From NCBI RefSeq assembly GCF_002999335.1, contig NW_020312535.1, positions 124,001 through 188,000 on the forward strand: 64,000 bases of DNA. The letters run 5' to 3'. The notes beneath the pieces are model-generated. The model was given only the letters and a program-made list of their open reading frames with translations, was not told where the DNA came from and did no database searches. This document shows, piece by piece, positions 38,576-50,600 of this stretch; within the stretch, counting starts at the first letter, position 1, and every line of letters starts with the position of its first letter. The position numbers were made by a program, and so were the translations under genes. This DNA comes from Cyclospora cayetanensis. Taxonomy: Eukaryota; Apicomplexa; Conoidasida; Eucoccidiorida; Eimeriidae.

Positions 38576-39884
38576 TTTCCTTGGCTGCATGCAGCGCATA
38601 TATATGTATATATGCAAACCGGGAAATGCAGCGTGCAAAAGTTGCAACAAACGCTGCACGCTAAGCACGTGCATGCGAGGCGGCTAACGTGCAGCTGTAG
38701 GTAGCGGAGAGGGGTTACAGCTTTGGCGCACGCCGTAGGGGTGCAGAGGAAGTGACTCATGCGACTGCGCTGGCTGCCACGGCAAGCACCACTCCTACTA
38801 GGGAACCCCAGGAGGCGGTTCGCAGGAAGGAGAGCCTCAAAGGCCCTCTACAGCGGGCGGTTAGGCTGCAAAACTTGCTGGATAGATCTAAGGTGTGGAG
38901 TTTAGACGCCGCGAGCGACAATCACTGAAGGGGCGTGCTGAGCGGCCGTCTCTACCGTAGGACAGCACGCGCAAGCGCTGGGCGCCATGCAGATTCATGC
39001 ATGCCACTCACTTGCTGGAGATACACTCGAGGCCCAGGAATATAAAGGTAAAAGAAGCTGCCGCCTGGCTCTCTTCTTGGCGGCGGAGGGGAGCGAAGCG
39101 TAGCCCTACAAATCCTAGGCAACCCTAGACCTTCTGTTGTTGTTTCTGCCTTCGCAAATTAGCGCTTCACTATTGAACGTGTTTTCAAAAGTAGAGTACC
39201 CTAAACCCTAAACCCCAGCGCCAGAGGCCCTGGAGCACCCGTCCTCAGCCCCGCCTACCTCTGCCGTACTGATGAGAATACCCAACACTCGCCCACGTGG
39301 GTCTCGAAAGCGAAATACGGGCTCTATGAATTTTGCCTTTGACGATAGAATTAAATATTTTCGCCTGTCTTTTCTGGCTCCAAGGCCATTGTATTCTCGT
39401 TCAACTCCTCCCGAAACGTGGATTCCTGTTGTGTTTCAGTGCGTCGGCCCAGGGCCCCTCTCCCTCCCAGGCTTCCTGACTACGGGCACATGCCCGCTTA
39501 TTTTCTCAGTACTTTAGCAAAACCAATTAGTAATCTGTACACGGTGCTATAGTAAAACTGCTCTTTTCTGTGATAACAGTTTGGGCAATACACGGCAATG
39601 CGCAATCCCGGACTACACCTTCAACACGACGCATTGCTGCGAGGTGTGTTTCGGTCTCTCCCCGAGAAAATTTTGCCTTTAAAAATAGCAACAAGGATAC
39701 ATAGCTTGACTATAGGTCTTAAATAGACTAAAGGAGCACGATTCTAGCCTGGTTCCCTGACGATACCACGCGGAGTGGACGGAGTGCTGTCCATACAGCG
39801 TGTATCGCACATCATGGCGGAAGCCATGCACTATGGAAAAAAGTAATAGCTGTTATAAGCAGAAACCTGTCATACCTGGGCTCT
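38576..39884. promoter_or_regulatory. Divergent promoter region between UBA1 and the CPW-WPC gene
   Basis: About 1.3 kb separate the two start codons, which face away from each other. The region holds a telomere-like repeat at 39197-39215 (listed separately) and several GCATGC-containing sites near 38588, 38671 and 38998. No ORF is supported. Both genes' transcription starts should lie here. Confidence 0.5.
39197..39215. repeat. Interstitial telomere-like repeat (CCCTAAA)
   Basis: Two and a half tandem CCCTAAA units, the apicomplexan telomere repeat, sit in the divergent intergenic region far from any chromosome end in this window. Such interstitial units are common in Eimeria genomes. Confidence 0.8.
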
Positions 39885-41967
39885 ATGAGTGCTCTTTTTT
39901 GCCTAATCATGCAATTTTTCGTCCTTCTTTGCCTCTTCTTAGCTGCCATTCCTGTGCATTCGGCAGAAAGTGACATCCGAGCGCCATTTGTGGCAGAAAG
40001 ACCCAGGACCAAATGGAATGCCCTTGTTCACAGGTTCTCCCAGAGCGATGCAAAGCAAAACCCCGTGGGCGGGTGAGAATATAATCAGACATATGCATGC
40101 GCGAGTAAAAAGTATGATATGAGCGGTCGTTGTCAGCCTCTTACAGGTACTTGCATCATACTGCAAAAAAGTCGAGAGGAGCAGAGGCACTTTCCATTTA
40201 GGTTCTTATGTCTCTTCTCTCCATGTTTTTGAAAACACCGAACAAATCGGGTCATGAACTGGAGGTATGGGAGCGAAACGTAAACCCCACATTGTGGATG
40301 GCGGTCATACAATGTACCTTGGTACTTGTATCCGGGGTTTTAGGAGGCGCTTCCCGAGAATTTTGATACTGTCTTAGGCAGAGCAGTACAGGATGTAAGC
40401 GCACGACATGCAGGCGCGCTGCGACGCGCTCAAGGCAACTGCACGTAGGCTGAAGGGAAGATTTCATCAATGCTGAAGGAGGCGTCTGGTGACGATCGCA
40501 TCAATAACGGTAAGTAAAAAGGGGCTGCCAGACTCTTTCTGCTGTGGCCCTCCAGAGTTTCCATCATCTGCCTCCTGCTTGGGCGCATGAAATCTCGTCT
40601 TGCGTTGCATATTTCATCTTGAATTCAGCATTACTGGTGCTTGCGGAAGAAAGGCTGAAGAAGTACTGGTAAAGCAAACCACAAACCCTGCTCTGAATTT
40701 TTTTTGAACCCTCTGATTCCAGGTACATCGGGCAGTGCAGGTCCGTACGTCCAGCCCCCTTTGCAAACTGCTCAAACTCCAAAGCGCAAAAAACACAGAA
40801 GGGACTACACGGCAACATGTCCAATGGACTGGAATGAAACCGACGCAAACAGCGGTGGGTTCAGCTGCACAGATCTTGGCGGTCTCACATTTTCCGAGCC
40901 CCTCCGTTTTTAGGTAATGCGTAGTCTCGTGTTGCTCGCTAAACGCGAAACAAAGCCTAAACGCCTGCGCTCAGGCCTTTGCGTACCCCCGGAAGCATAC
41001 GAAGGGCCGTAAGTCATTTTCGTCCCGCTGAAACTGGCCCCTTGCAACTTCCCTGTGCGGGCCCCTTATTGCATAGCCGTGGCTGGCTGGCTGCCTTTCC
41101 TTAGCATACGCTTCTCTTGCTGTAGCCTGTACATCTATGTATGCATCCATCTATGCTTGTGCTGTATTTGGGCTGTTCGCTCAGGTGCCGCTCGGTGGAT
41201 CTACGAGAGTCGTCGCCCTTGCAGAAGGAGGACTTCGCGTGGCGCTGTCAGGCGCAGTGGCCTTGCAAGCCAGGTATCCCTCAGTACACATTAGTTGCGA
41301 TGTCGCTGGTTCTAGTGCTGGGGCTGAGAGGGGTCGGGTTGGGCTATGAGGAAAAGCTGCTACATAGCGTCGGGTGCTGTTCACACTGTTGTCTGCCGGC
41401 TGCTTTGAAAGTGCTCGCCCCTGCAACGTGCCGGGGTCTTCTTTCATGGAGAGCGTCGTTTACTTATGCTTGCTGTCGCTTCAGCGCCGCGAAGGGATAT
41501 GCGAGTTAACTGTCCGCAGGGATGGGCTTACATCAAGCGCGGCGTCTGCTCTGCTCCCTTGGTAAGGCAGTAGTCTGCCTGAGGTCGCGTTGCGCTCTGT
41601 GTTTCTTGACTTTTATGCCGGCTTTTTCGGCCGTGTGCGCCTGTTTGTGTCTGGCCTCTGCGTCTATCTCCCCGCTCGTCCCTCTATTTCTTGCGCTTTA
41701 CGGTGTGTGTGACGGGTGCTGCGGGCTCCTCACACACGGCTCTCAAAGTCGGCAGACATGTGTGTCTCTGCCAACTCCGGCACGGCAGTGCGGCTGCATG
41801 CCGCGCACTTGTGTAACGCTGCCAACACTCACGCCCTCCCATACCGCTCCTGCTGCCTCATTCGGCTTCCTCAGACGTATCGAGGCCCCTGCAGCCCCTT
41901 CATGAATTTCTCCGGAATGAATGACGAGGCAAAACTTCAGTACGTCACTAAAGCTTGCGCACCCTAG
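39885..41967 (+). CDS. Secreted CPW-WPC domain protein (7 exons, about 221 aa)
   Basis: The CPW-WPC family is apicomplexan; Plasmodium members are ookinete surface proteins. Exons were read at 39885-40064, 40449-40509, 40723-40854, 40975-41008, 41185-41273, 41485-41561 and 41875-41967, with phases closing. Exon 1 starts with a hydrophobic signal peptide (residues 1-26, ending near PVHSA). Domain 1 runs from CPMDW through LCVPPEAYEGPC to FAWRCQAQWPC. Domain 2 runs from CPQGW through GVCSAPLTYRGPC to KACAP and then a stop, so it lacks the closing WPC. Exons 1 and 2 are less certain than 3-7. A further 3' exon restoring the last motif is possible but was not found. Divergent from UBA1; convergent with the TRAPPC12 gene. 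Confidence 0.82.
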
Positions 41968-42549
41968 GGGGCTGCCACGCATCTGCACATGTCGCTTGAT
42001 GCAGATGGGCCGAGCTCTGTAAGCCGACACCTGCGGATACAGCCAGGCACTTCCCACCTTCCGCACTCGCACAGGCCATGCCCCCTGGACCCCGCTTGCG
42101 CCGCCTACAAAAAAGGGGGGCCCTGCTGCGCCACCCGCAGCACAAGGGCCCCCCAAAGCCGCTGGAGGCCCCTTGGGAGAGGTACGTTCCTGCTTCTTGA
42201 GTTACGGCTACAAGCTTACGCCTATCACGGTCCTTCCCCGTTTCCAGGATGGTCGGCTGCGCGCCGTAGAAGCCTAGTCAGTGCCACCAAGGCGCCTCCT
42301 CCTCCCCCCCAAAAAATCTTTCACTTCTGAGACCTCCGTTCCGCAGTGTAACACGCTGCAAAGACGCCTCCTCCCCCCCTCTCCCGAACGCGCGCCGCCC
42401 GTAGAATAGTTTGTTAGAGCTGACTTCGACACGCAGATAGAGACGCATTGCATGCAGTGGTGCATCTGGACACATTGGATACGTCTAGCCAGGCTTTATT
42501 AGAGGATCTCGAAAAACAGTCGCTGCTGCTGCTTCTGCTGTGGCGCAAG
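41968..42549. other. Intergenic region between converging genes
   Basis: No supported gene. It is Pro-coding and C-rich in places, which keeps a plus frame open at 41989-42330; this might contain a missing 3' exon of the CPW-WPC gene but no WPC motif is seen. Confidence 0.4.
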
Positions 42550-45500
42550 CTAGTTGCCCGTTAAGAGCTGCTGTATCTGGGGGTCTCCCCGGGCTGCCGT
42601 TTGCAGGAGGTCCTGCAGCAGTGCGAGGCAGGACTCTCTGTTGGCTGCGAACTCGTACAGCGTTATCAAGTTGCGGACGCTCGACGGAAACACGCCATCC
42701 TGCAGCACACAGGACGCAGCGTTCGATGCTACGGGGATGTGGAACTTCTTTGTGCACTGCTGCCGGGTGTACTGACAGCAGGCGAAGCGCTGGGCAGGGG
42801 CCCCCAAAAGGACCAGCGAGCCCTGAAATTTCTGCCCATTTCCCTGCTGGGGAGTCGCTGCTCACTGGATTTCCGTGAACGAGTCCTTCAAGAGCTGCAG
42901 TCGCATCTGCGAGGCGCTTGCTGTAAAATCTGGCGACTGCCGCGTTATTGCAACACACTGCATGCGCAGGCGGGCAGAACATGTCGCACGCCGTCTTCCA
43001 AGGATCACGCCCCTCGGCGGCGGAAGGCGTAGGACTTCCCAGAGGCCCCTCGCAGCCATTCATCGGCATTGCTGCCACGGACAAGGGGGACACAAGGCTT
43101 GACGATCCGCATGCATGCACAGCGGCCTCGAACGCGTCTACGGCCGGCGCAATGCGCCGATTGAATAGGAGGAGCAGACCGCTGCGGAGCAGAAGCCGCG
43201 CACACCAGAAAAACGAATTGTTCGAGCCCAGACTCCTGCACCACAAGGGCGCGGCACCTGTCTATAAAGGCCAAAGTCTTAAAGCCTCACTGGTTGGTGC
43301 TGCTAAGGGCGGTGTCGGGGGTCCCCACGCAGTCGGCGTACGAAAAGTACTGCTCCGCACAGTCCGTGCACCCCATCTGCACAGCGCACGCACCGTAACA
43401 ATAGGCCACCCGCGATAGCCACCCCACTTCACGCCTACGGAAACCGCTAGGAACTACAAAAAAGGCTAGCTGCTGAAAAGCGAGCCTCTTTAGAAAACAC
43501 TACCTTCAGAGCGATCCGGCCCATCAGAGAGAGGGCAGGGGCTGACTTCGCGTCCAGTGCGAGGACCTGCTTCAGCACCCGCAACGCCTCCTGCAAAGAA
43601 ATATTTCGACAAACCGCGCATGATGCGATCAGCAGAAATAGGAAGCGCACACACAGAGCACGCCGCGTCTGCAGCAAAACTTCTCTCAGCAGCAGCAGGA
43701 CCTCAGGGTAGTTGGCAGCGCTGAGAACGAGGGCGAGGAGGCATCCAGTCCTGAGGAGTCTGGCCTTCCACAGCCGCTGCAAATCCGTTGGACGATCACC
43801 ACTACCTGCAGCTGCCTCTGCTGCAGTTGAAGCAATCCCTGCAGCGTCTGCCCCCCCCGCCGCCGCTTCCTTCAGTTGCTGCTTGCAGTGCTGCAGCAGC
43901 AATGCAAGCGCCGAAATAGAGTCAACGGAGGATCCCCAAAGGTGAGGCCCAAACGCGAACAAAAGCCTCAAACTAAACGGCACCAAGCTGCCCCTGAACA
44001 CACACACACACACCCGCCACAAGCCACGGATGAGCTGGAGAGCACAACTGCCGCCTGTCGATTGCTAAAAGTCTAACTGAAGGGCAGACACCACCCTGCT
44101 GCAGGCAAGGTTCCCTAAGCTCCGTGAGAGCTGCCCTGCCTTCGTCCGGGGTAAAGATGAGGGTGCGACTCGTATTGCCAGTAAGGCGCGCATAAGTCCC
44201 CCAGGGAGGCGACCTCCTCAGCAGCTACTGCATAATCCTAAGCCACACAAACAAGCGGAAAGTGGCTGCAACAACACCGGATGCAGGGGCACACACAGCT
44301 TCAGAGCAAAGCCCAGTGAGGGAGGAGTAAGAGGAACGCCAAAATGCGCATAGGAAGCTTCGCACCAGCTCACAAACTTTTCCTAAAAAAGATACTCGCA
44401 TATCTTATTATTTTAGTTTGTAGGTAGGCCGCAGACATCGGCACCCCGCTCGTCCCCCTTCCCTGGCACCCAGGTGTATAACACGTCCAAGAAGTTTGGC
44501 GCATGCATTATCCTTATACATGCCATAAATACATATAGATATATAATGCAGATTTAGATATATCTAGAAAGATACATATATATCTGGAAAGATATATGTA
44601 TACATGTCTAGACAGATATATATACATATCTAGAAAGATATATACAAATATCTAGAAAGATATTGGGATATATATCTAGGAAGAAATATGTATCTATATA
44701 TACAGAAGCGACAAGCACAGACATCCTACTCAAGGGAAAAACACGCTTGAGTATTTTCAAGTTGGGAGGTGGAGTGCGCCCTCGCATGAGGAAAGGAGGA
44801 GATTTACGCGGAGTCGCAGAAGGCAGAAGTAGCGAATAGCCATCCATCGCAGATAGACATCGGGCGCTAGAGCTTTCGCAGGCGGTTGCTGCAAGCACAA
44901 AATTGCATCCCCGTACGTGCAGGAAATGCAAAGCGAACTGGCAATACGCGAAATTGCAACAGCAGTTTGACAGCGCAGAGGCGGCCATGGAGGTTGCAGC
45001 TTCGACAGCGAACGCATCAGGAAGTCGAAAGCCCCTCGCCTACGTGCCTTGAGTTTTTCAAGGAGTAGATTTGCGGCCGTTCGGGTGTCTCGCGCGCTAA
45101 TCAAGGCTGCAATTTCCTCTTCTGCTGCTGCTACAGGTGCCGCCACCACTCTTGTTGCGAAGCTGGACGGAGGTCGCGGAAGCCCACAAGGAGGGGGTGG
45201 AGGCTGCATCGAAATTCGCAGAAAAGAAAACTCGGAAGTCTGCGGCAGCGTGCGTGCGCGCTAGCGCAGCTTCTGTGTGCTTCTTCAGCGGCTGCAGCAG
45301 AGGAAGCAGAGTGGCAGCGCAGGCAGAGGCCTCTACCGCAGCTGGCGAGAGAGCGAAGGCTGCAGGGTAAATGCGGAGGAGCAAGGGGGTACCGTTGGGG
45401 GGTGCAAGGGATCGTGGAGATCGTGGAGTGGAAGAGAGCTGAGAGGGAAGGGCGACGGAGACGGCGCCAGGAGGCCTTGAGGCGAAGCTGCTGGAGGCTG

Positions 45501-45797
45501 TTGAGCCACGCCAGGATGCATTGCAGCGGAGGCGCATGCAACTGGAGGATCGGAGGTGTTTTCCACAGCTGCAGCTCCTGCAGGCAGACGCGCAGAGGCC
45601 GCTGCAGGCGCTGCAGCCAGCGGTGGAGGCTGGACTAGCGAGGTGCCCCCACCAGCAGAAAGGTGAGGGGTATAGACAGAGCGAGCGGCGGCTGCTGATG
45701 TAGCCGTTCGCTCAGTTATGGGGTCGGACTGACGGGAGGGGGCTGTAGCAGCCGCATGTGCAGGGGATTCCGCGGCCTCCCCAGAGAGGCTCTCCAT
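42550..45797 (-). CDS. TRAPPC12: TRAPPC12-like TPR protein (about 8 exons, 656 aa)
   Basis: TRAPPC12 is a TPR subunit of the TRAPP III tethering complex in ER-Golgi and autophagy traffic. Exons read are 45797-45393 and 45239-44808 (both boundaries tentative), 44216-44140, 43993-43702, 43590-43504, 43376-43291, 43235-42866 and 42771-42550. Diagnostic stretches are [73 protein letters not shown] and SSVRNLITLYEF, in the same order as the animal proteins. The first 135 residues are Pro/Ala/Ser-rich and unlike the family. Intron 3 appears to start with GC (AAG|gcaggg). Human TRAPPC12 is about 735 residues. Confidence 0.85.
44520..44702. repeat. TATCTAGAAAGATA minisatellite in TRAPPC12 intron 2
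   Basis: Five or six copies of a 20-30 bp unit built around ATATCTAGAAAGATAT, itself nearly palindromic. Copies vary by single bases (TCTGGAAAG, TCTAGACAG, TCTAGGAAG). The array lies within an intron. Confidence 0.8.
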
Positions 45798-47617
45798 CGC
45801 TCCTCGCCCTTAGGCTTCTTTACTATTCACCCCTATACCCAGAATTGCAGTTAGGGTAGATATATATATATGTGCAGTGAGCGAGGCGGCTTGGCGGCGT
45901 TGCCTCCGCGGCGGCCAGCGCAAACGGACTAGCAGCTCAGTGCTCAACAAAAAACAAACCACACACCGCCTCCCTCTGTCGCAGTGAGTATATTTTGACT
46001 TGAGAAAACCCTTCTTTCAGCCACCGACCTATCTCGACCGCTCGGTCGGGCGCATGCACTTCGAGTGCGTGCTGGCAGACGCCGACGATGCTGCCTCCGC
46101 GCGCCGATGGACTCCTCCCGGCTATTTGTTTTTTGTCTGAGGAACTTTCGAACCCAGCCCTTCTCTTGCAGCACTTTTGGATGTGTTTCAAGGGCTTGAA
46201 GCTTCTCAGGGAGTCCGCCGTCGCTCCCTCCACCGTCCACTTGGCAGGGTGCTCGGCCGTAGTCTACGTGCCCTCAGCGCCACATTTGTATATGTATATA
46301 TACAGATGCATGCGGCATACGAGTTTCTAAGCAAAAGGCTCAAATCCCGCAAGGCTAAGACTCAAGTCAAGAGGGCGACGCCCCACTCGGCGTGTGTGCA
46401 GCCGTATAGAGCACACTCTTACAACCTCAAGCGCAAGCGCTGGCCACAACTCCCAAAAAACGCAAGTTGCTGTAGCTACTCGTAGGCTCTCATCAATTAA
46501 ACTGCCCAGTATCATTTTTTAGTGCAGAGAAGGCACTACCCCTCGCCCGTACAGGCGGCCGCCACTTGGACTGCTCTATTGGCTTCATTAGTGCGCGAAG
46601 GCGCCTTTATAGGCAGTTCCCCCGTATTTCTTAAAGCGCTAGGACCAGCGGCAGCCAGAAAAAATCCCCCTAACCACAAATACGCTCCCCTGCGATGCAG
46701 CACGCGCGTGCTGACTGCCAAGCAACCGAAATATATCGCCACCTACGCCCGTCAACAGACGCATACTGCGCTCTCTCTTCCTATCGACACGCCACCACAG
46801 GCTGCACCCCTGCATGCGTGCGCTTGGCTGCAAAGAAGCCCCGACGCCCCTGTGTGCGACCTCGCTACAAGCACGCTGTGCTAGCAAGGCGTTGCAGCGC
46901 ATGTTCGCGTTTAGAGAGACACACGGCGTCTGTCAAAGCTCCCCTCGCGTCTCCCAGGTTCTTAGGGCCTTTTTGCAGTTTGTTCAGCAGCAACACCTGC
47001 CGCTCAAACATTCGAGGCGCCGGCCGTTTCTATACCTGTGCCTGCACTGGTGCTGCCGTTCCGAACGCACTCTCAACAGATGACGCGCGCAAGTGCTTGT
47101 CGAGAAGCCGTGAGAAGGCCAAAAAGACCTATGAGGATATTTAAATATACTCAGAGATATACGAAGGGTGAAGGTGCCTCATCAGATGTATTCTGTAAAC
47201 GTCTATTCGCATGTGTTTGGACCTCGAAATATTGACAGGCACTGAATTCCAGACCTCGTGCGATATATATATATATATGTATATACCGCCATTTGTGTAT
47301 ACTGCATGTATACAGGATCTAGAGGTTCATCGAACCCATAGAGAAGATAACGGACGGTGTCGTACGCCAGAAGTACTTGGCCCCTTTCCCCTCCCCCCCT
47401 TCATCCAGTGTTGCCCCTCTGTTCCCCTTCGCTTCTTCCCTCTGCCGCCGTGCAAAGACACCTGCGCAGTTCGCATCTCCAGAGACCAACGCATACACCG
47501 CGTGAGCCATTCAAGTCAAACTCGTGGAAGTGGAGGAGAGCGAGAGAAAGCACACCCCGCTGTTAGGTATTACTCCCACCGGCCTGCCAGCGCCCCTCCC
47601 TCGCAGGCCCTCCGAAT
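45798..47617. other. Intergenic region between TRAPPC12 and CK2 alpha
   Basis: 1.8 kb, presumably holding the TRAPPC12 promoter and the CK2 3' end. Short frames on both strands (for example 45937-46240 minus, 46522-46884 plus) show no recognised motif or splice logic. A TA run lies at 47262-47286. An extra small gene cannot be excluded. Confidence 0.4.
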
Positions 47618-50600
47618 TTACAGCCGAGGAGCCTCTATTGCTGCTGCCGCCGCGTTGCGTTGCTCTTCCTCCTGCGCAGCAGCAAAGGCTTCACAACAAA
47701 GAGTAATCTCTGACCCCCCCCCCGTTCGTGTTGGCCACCCCATACCACCCTTGGGAAGCTTTGTGGACGCTCTTAAGGACCTGTCGGATGCGTTGTGTGG
47801 CACAGTGAAGAAGAGGGAATGTTGCGCCAAGCGCTCATAATGCTGCCTTTGCCACCCCTATTATGGCACTGCATCTTCCAAGGGCCTCTCGTCTACGAAG
47901 GCGCGGGGGAAAGGGAGTCTCTCTCAAGGAAAGGAGGGAGAGGCATGCATGCATGCATGCTAAAAACGCTCGCGCTTACAACAACAGGTCTGAAGTAGGG
48001 ATGCAGCATGGCGTCCCTCGGGAGGATCCGCATTTGGTGGTCATACACCAACATCTGATCAATCAAATCCACTGCCTCGGGAGTTGCAAGGTGCTGATTC
48101 TCAGGCGTAATGAAGCGGCCCCAGTGCTTCTTTGTATGCTTCCCCACCAACTGCGCGAAATTCTTCTCCAGCTCCAAATCGTACTTCTCCAGGTAGGCGT
48201 AGAGCCCGTCCGTCCCTGATACACACGCACACCGATGCCCACACAGATACGCAGGCACACACATACAAGCGTGCAGAAAGGGTCTACCAGGAGAGGGAAA
48301 GCCTCTACGCCAAAAAAAGAGAAGCACGCTACGAAAAGCGCTGCTAACTAAAAAAGACGCACCCAGAACCTTCGCGATTTTGACGAGCTGGTCATAGTTG
48401 TCATGCCCATAGAAGAAAGGCTCCTTCTTGAAAATCTGTCGAGCAGAAACCGCTCACACAACACACTGGAGCGTTCAGGGCCTTCGCGAAATTCGCCCTT
48501 CCCCGAAACGCGACGCAGAATTGGAAGGCGGGAGGCTTGTAGAAACGAGCATCCCCCCGCCTTCTGCAACAAACACCCCAACAGTTTCCAGCTTACAATG
48601 CCTGCAAGCATGCATCCAAGGCTCCATATGTCGAGAGAGTAATCGTAAACCTGGAGGTCAACAAGCAGCTCGGGCCCCTTGTAGTATCGACTCGCAACCT
48701 GCAAAAACGCATTTCCCCCTCCTCGAAACGTGAGCGTTTGTGCAAGTCCGTTTGGCGTGGAATGTGCCGTGAAACAGTCTTCTCTCAGACGCGAGCTGCT
48801 CGACATGCCACTCGGCTACTCTGCGACCCCATGAACATGACCGTTTCCCCTAACTTCCCCTCTGTCACCGCCCCCCTTCCCCCTCCTGCTCACCTCCTTC
48901 CCAGCTTCCCCCGCCCCCCGCTAGGATAGGAGGCGCACCGCTACAGTGCACATGCGCATGCAATTCTGCATCCGCACTTACCCGTACATTGTATTCGTGA
49001 CCAGGATGATAAAACTCCGCAAGACCCCAGTCTATGAGGCGCAGCTCCCTTCAGAGACACAGCCACCACGCACTCAACAAATGATGGGGGCACTGCTTTC
49101 GCGCTGTAGAAGTAAACCTTGCTCCTCGAGGGGACGGGGAAGAGAGGGAACCGCCGGCTGGGGGAGGGATGGGCAGGAGGGGTAGAGAAGACAGTGATGA
49201 GCAATTATTCAAGCGGTTGCTCGCTTGAACAATGGCTCATCTACCCACACACACCCCACACCACACGGCATTTGCGCATATTTACCGCTTCTCATGATCA
49301 ATCATAACGTTGTGTGGCTTCACATCGCGGTGCATGATCCCTTGGCTGTGACAGTAATCCAGGGCCTATGAAAAAAAGTCACATATATATATATACATAC
49401 ATATATACACCAAAATCCTTAAATTTCTCCAGTACGTCCTTCCTGCCCCCTTAATGCCTTTGCCAGCTCCGCTGTGCTAACAAGGGCCGCTCCGCTAAAG
49501 AGACTCGTGCCAAGACACAGCCCGTCACGCTGCTAATGCAGATCCTCAAACTCTTCTCCTACAGGCCGCCGACTCACCTTCAGGATCTGGTAGATGTAAT
49601 AGCGAATTTCATAGTCCTTCAGCGTTGGATAGAGGGTCTTAAAGTCAATGTTATTCACGTACTCAAAGATCTGCACACACAAAAATACCACCCTATGCCC
49701 TTGGACCCTGCAGACGCCTCTACACCCCTCAAGGCTCTTTAGCAGTGCCTCATGTCTTTTAGCCTACAATTTGCCATAATCGCCAACATCCCTCCCTCCC
49801 TCCCTCCTTCCCTCCTTTCCTCCCTCCTTCCCTCCTTCCCTCCCACCACGTCCGCCGCTTCCGCCTCTGAACGACAGCCGTTTCCTTGCAAAGAAGGAAC
49901 CCAGAAATTTTACCTCATCCTGCGCTTCTCCCGAAAGTGCCCCCAAATCGAGACAGGCCACATAGCTATATTTCCAGAGCCTTCCATGGCCCTTAGTTGT
50001 ATCTAGAAGTGCATATCCATATATGCATGCATGCATATATGGACATGTATTAGTTCGTGTGTCTGGGTAAGTGCATGTGTGCATTTGAGCGCTTGTGCGT
50101 GTGACCAGAGGGAACGTATTACCAGTGCAGGAGTCCGGCTAAGGGGATCCTTCACAACATCGAGCAGCTTGATGATGTTTGGTCCGCCGTAGAGATTTTG
50201 GAGGATCTTCACTTCCCTCCGAATCTTTTTTTTCTTCACCGGCTTGAGGATTTTGATGACGCAGCGCTGTCCAACAACGGCCAGGCTCTCCCTGGCATTC
50301 GAATTTTGCTGCTCCTCTCCGCCAACAGTTCCCACGGCTGCCGAAGACGCCCCTGCTGCCGCTGCAGCTGCCAGCTCTTCTGCTGCGGAGGCTTGTGGTC
50401 TCGCAACGCAAATACCCTCGAACACTTCGCTGTACTTCCCTCTGCCAAGCTTGCGGATCACCTCGTAGCCGTCGGGCGCTCCCCACCGCACAACGAAATT
50501 CTCATAGTCCCAGTACTCGCGCGGTCGATTGGCGTTTGCGTCTGCGTAGTAGCGCGCTATATTCGGCTGCAGACACATGGGAACATTGCGTGCGTGCAGA

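Noticed and set aside
47211..47840. 209-codon plus-strand frame
   Set aside because: It overlaps the likely last CK2 exon on the other strand and includes a TA microsatellite; no motif recognised.
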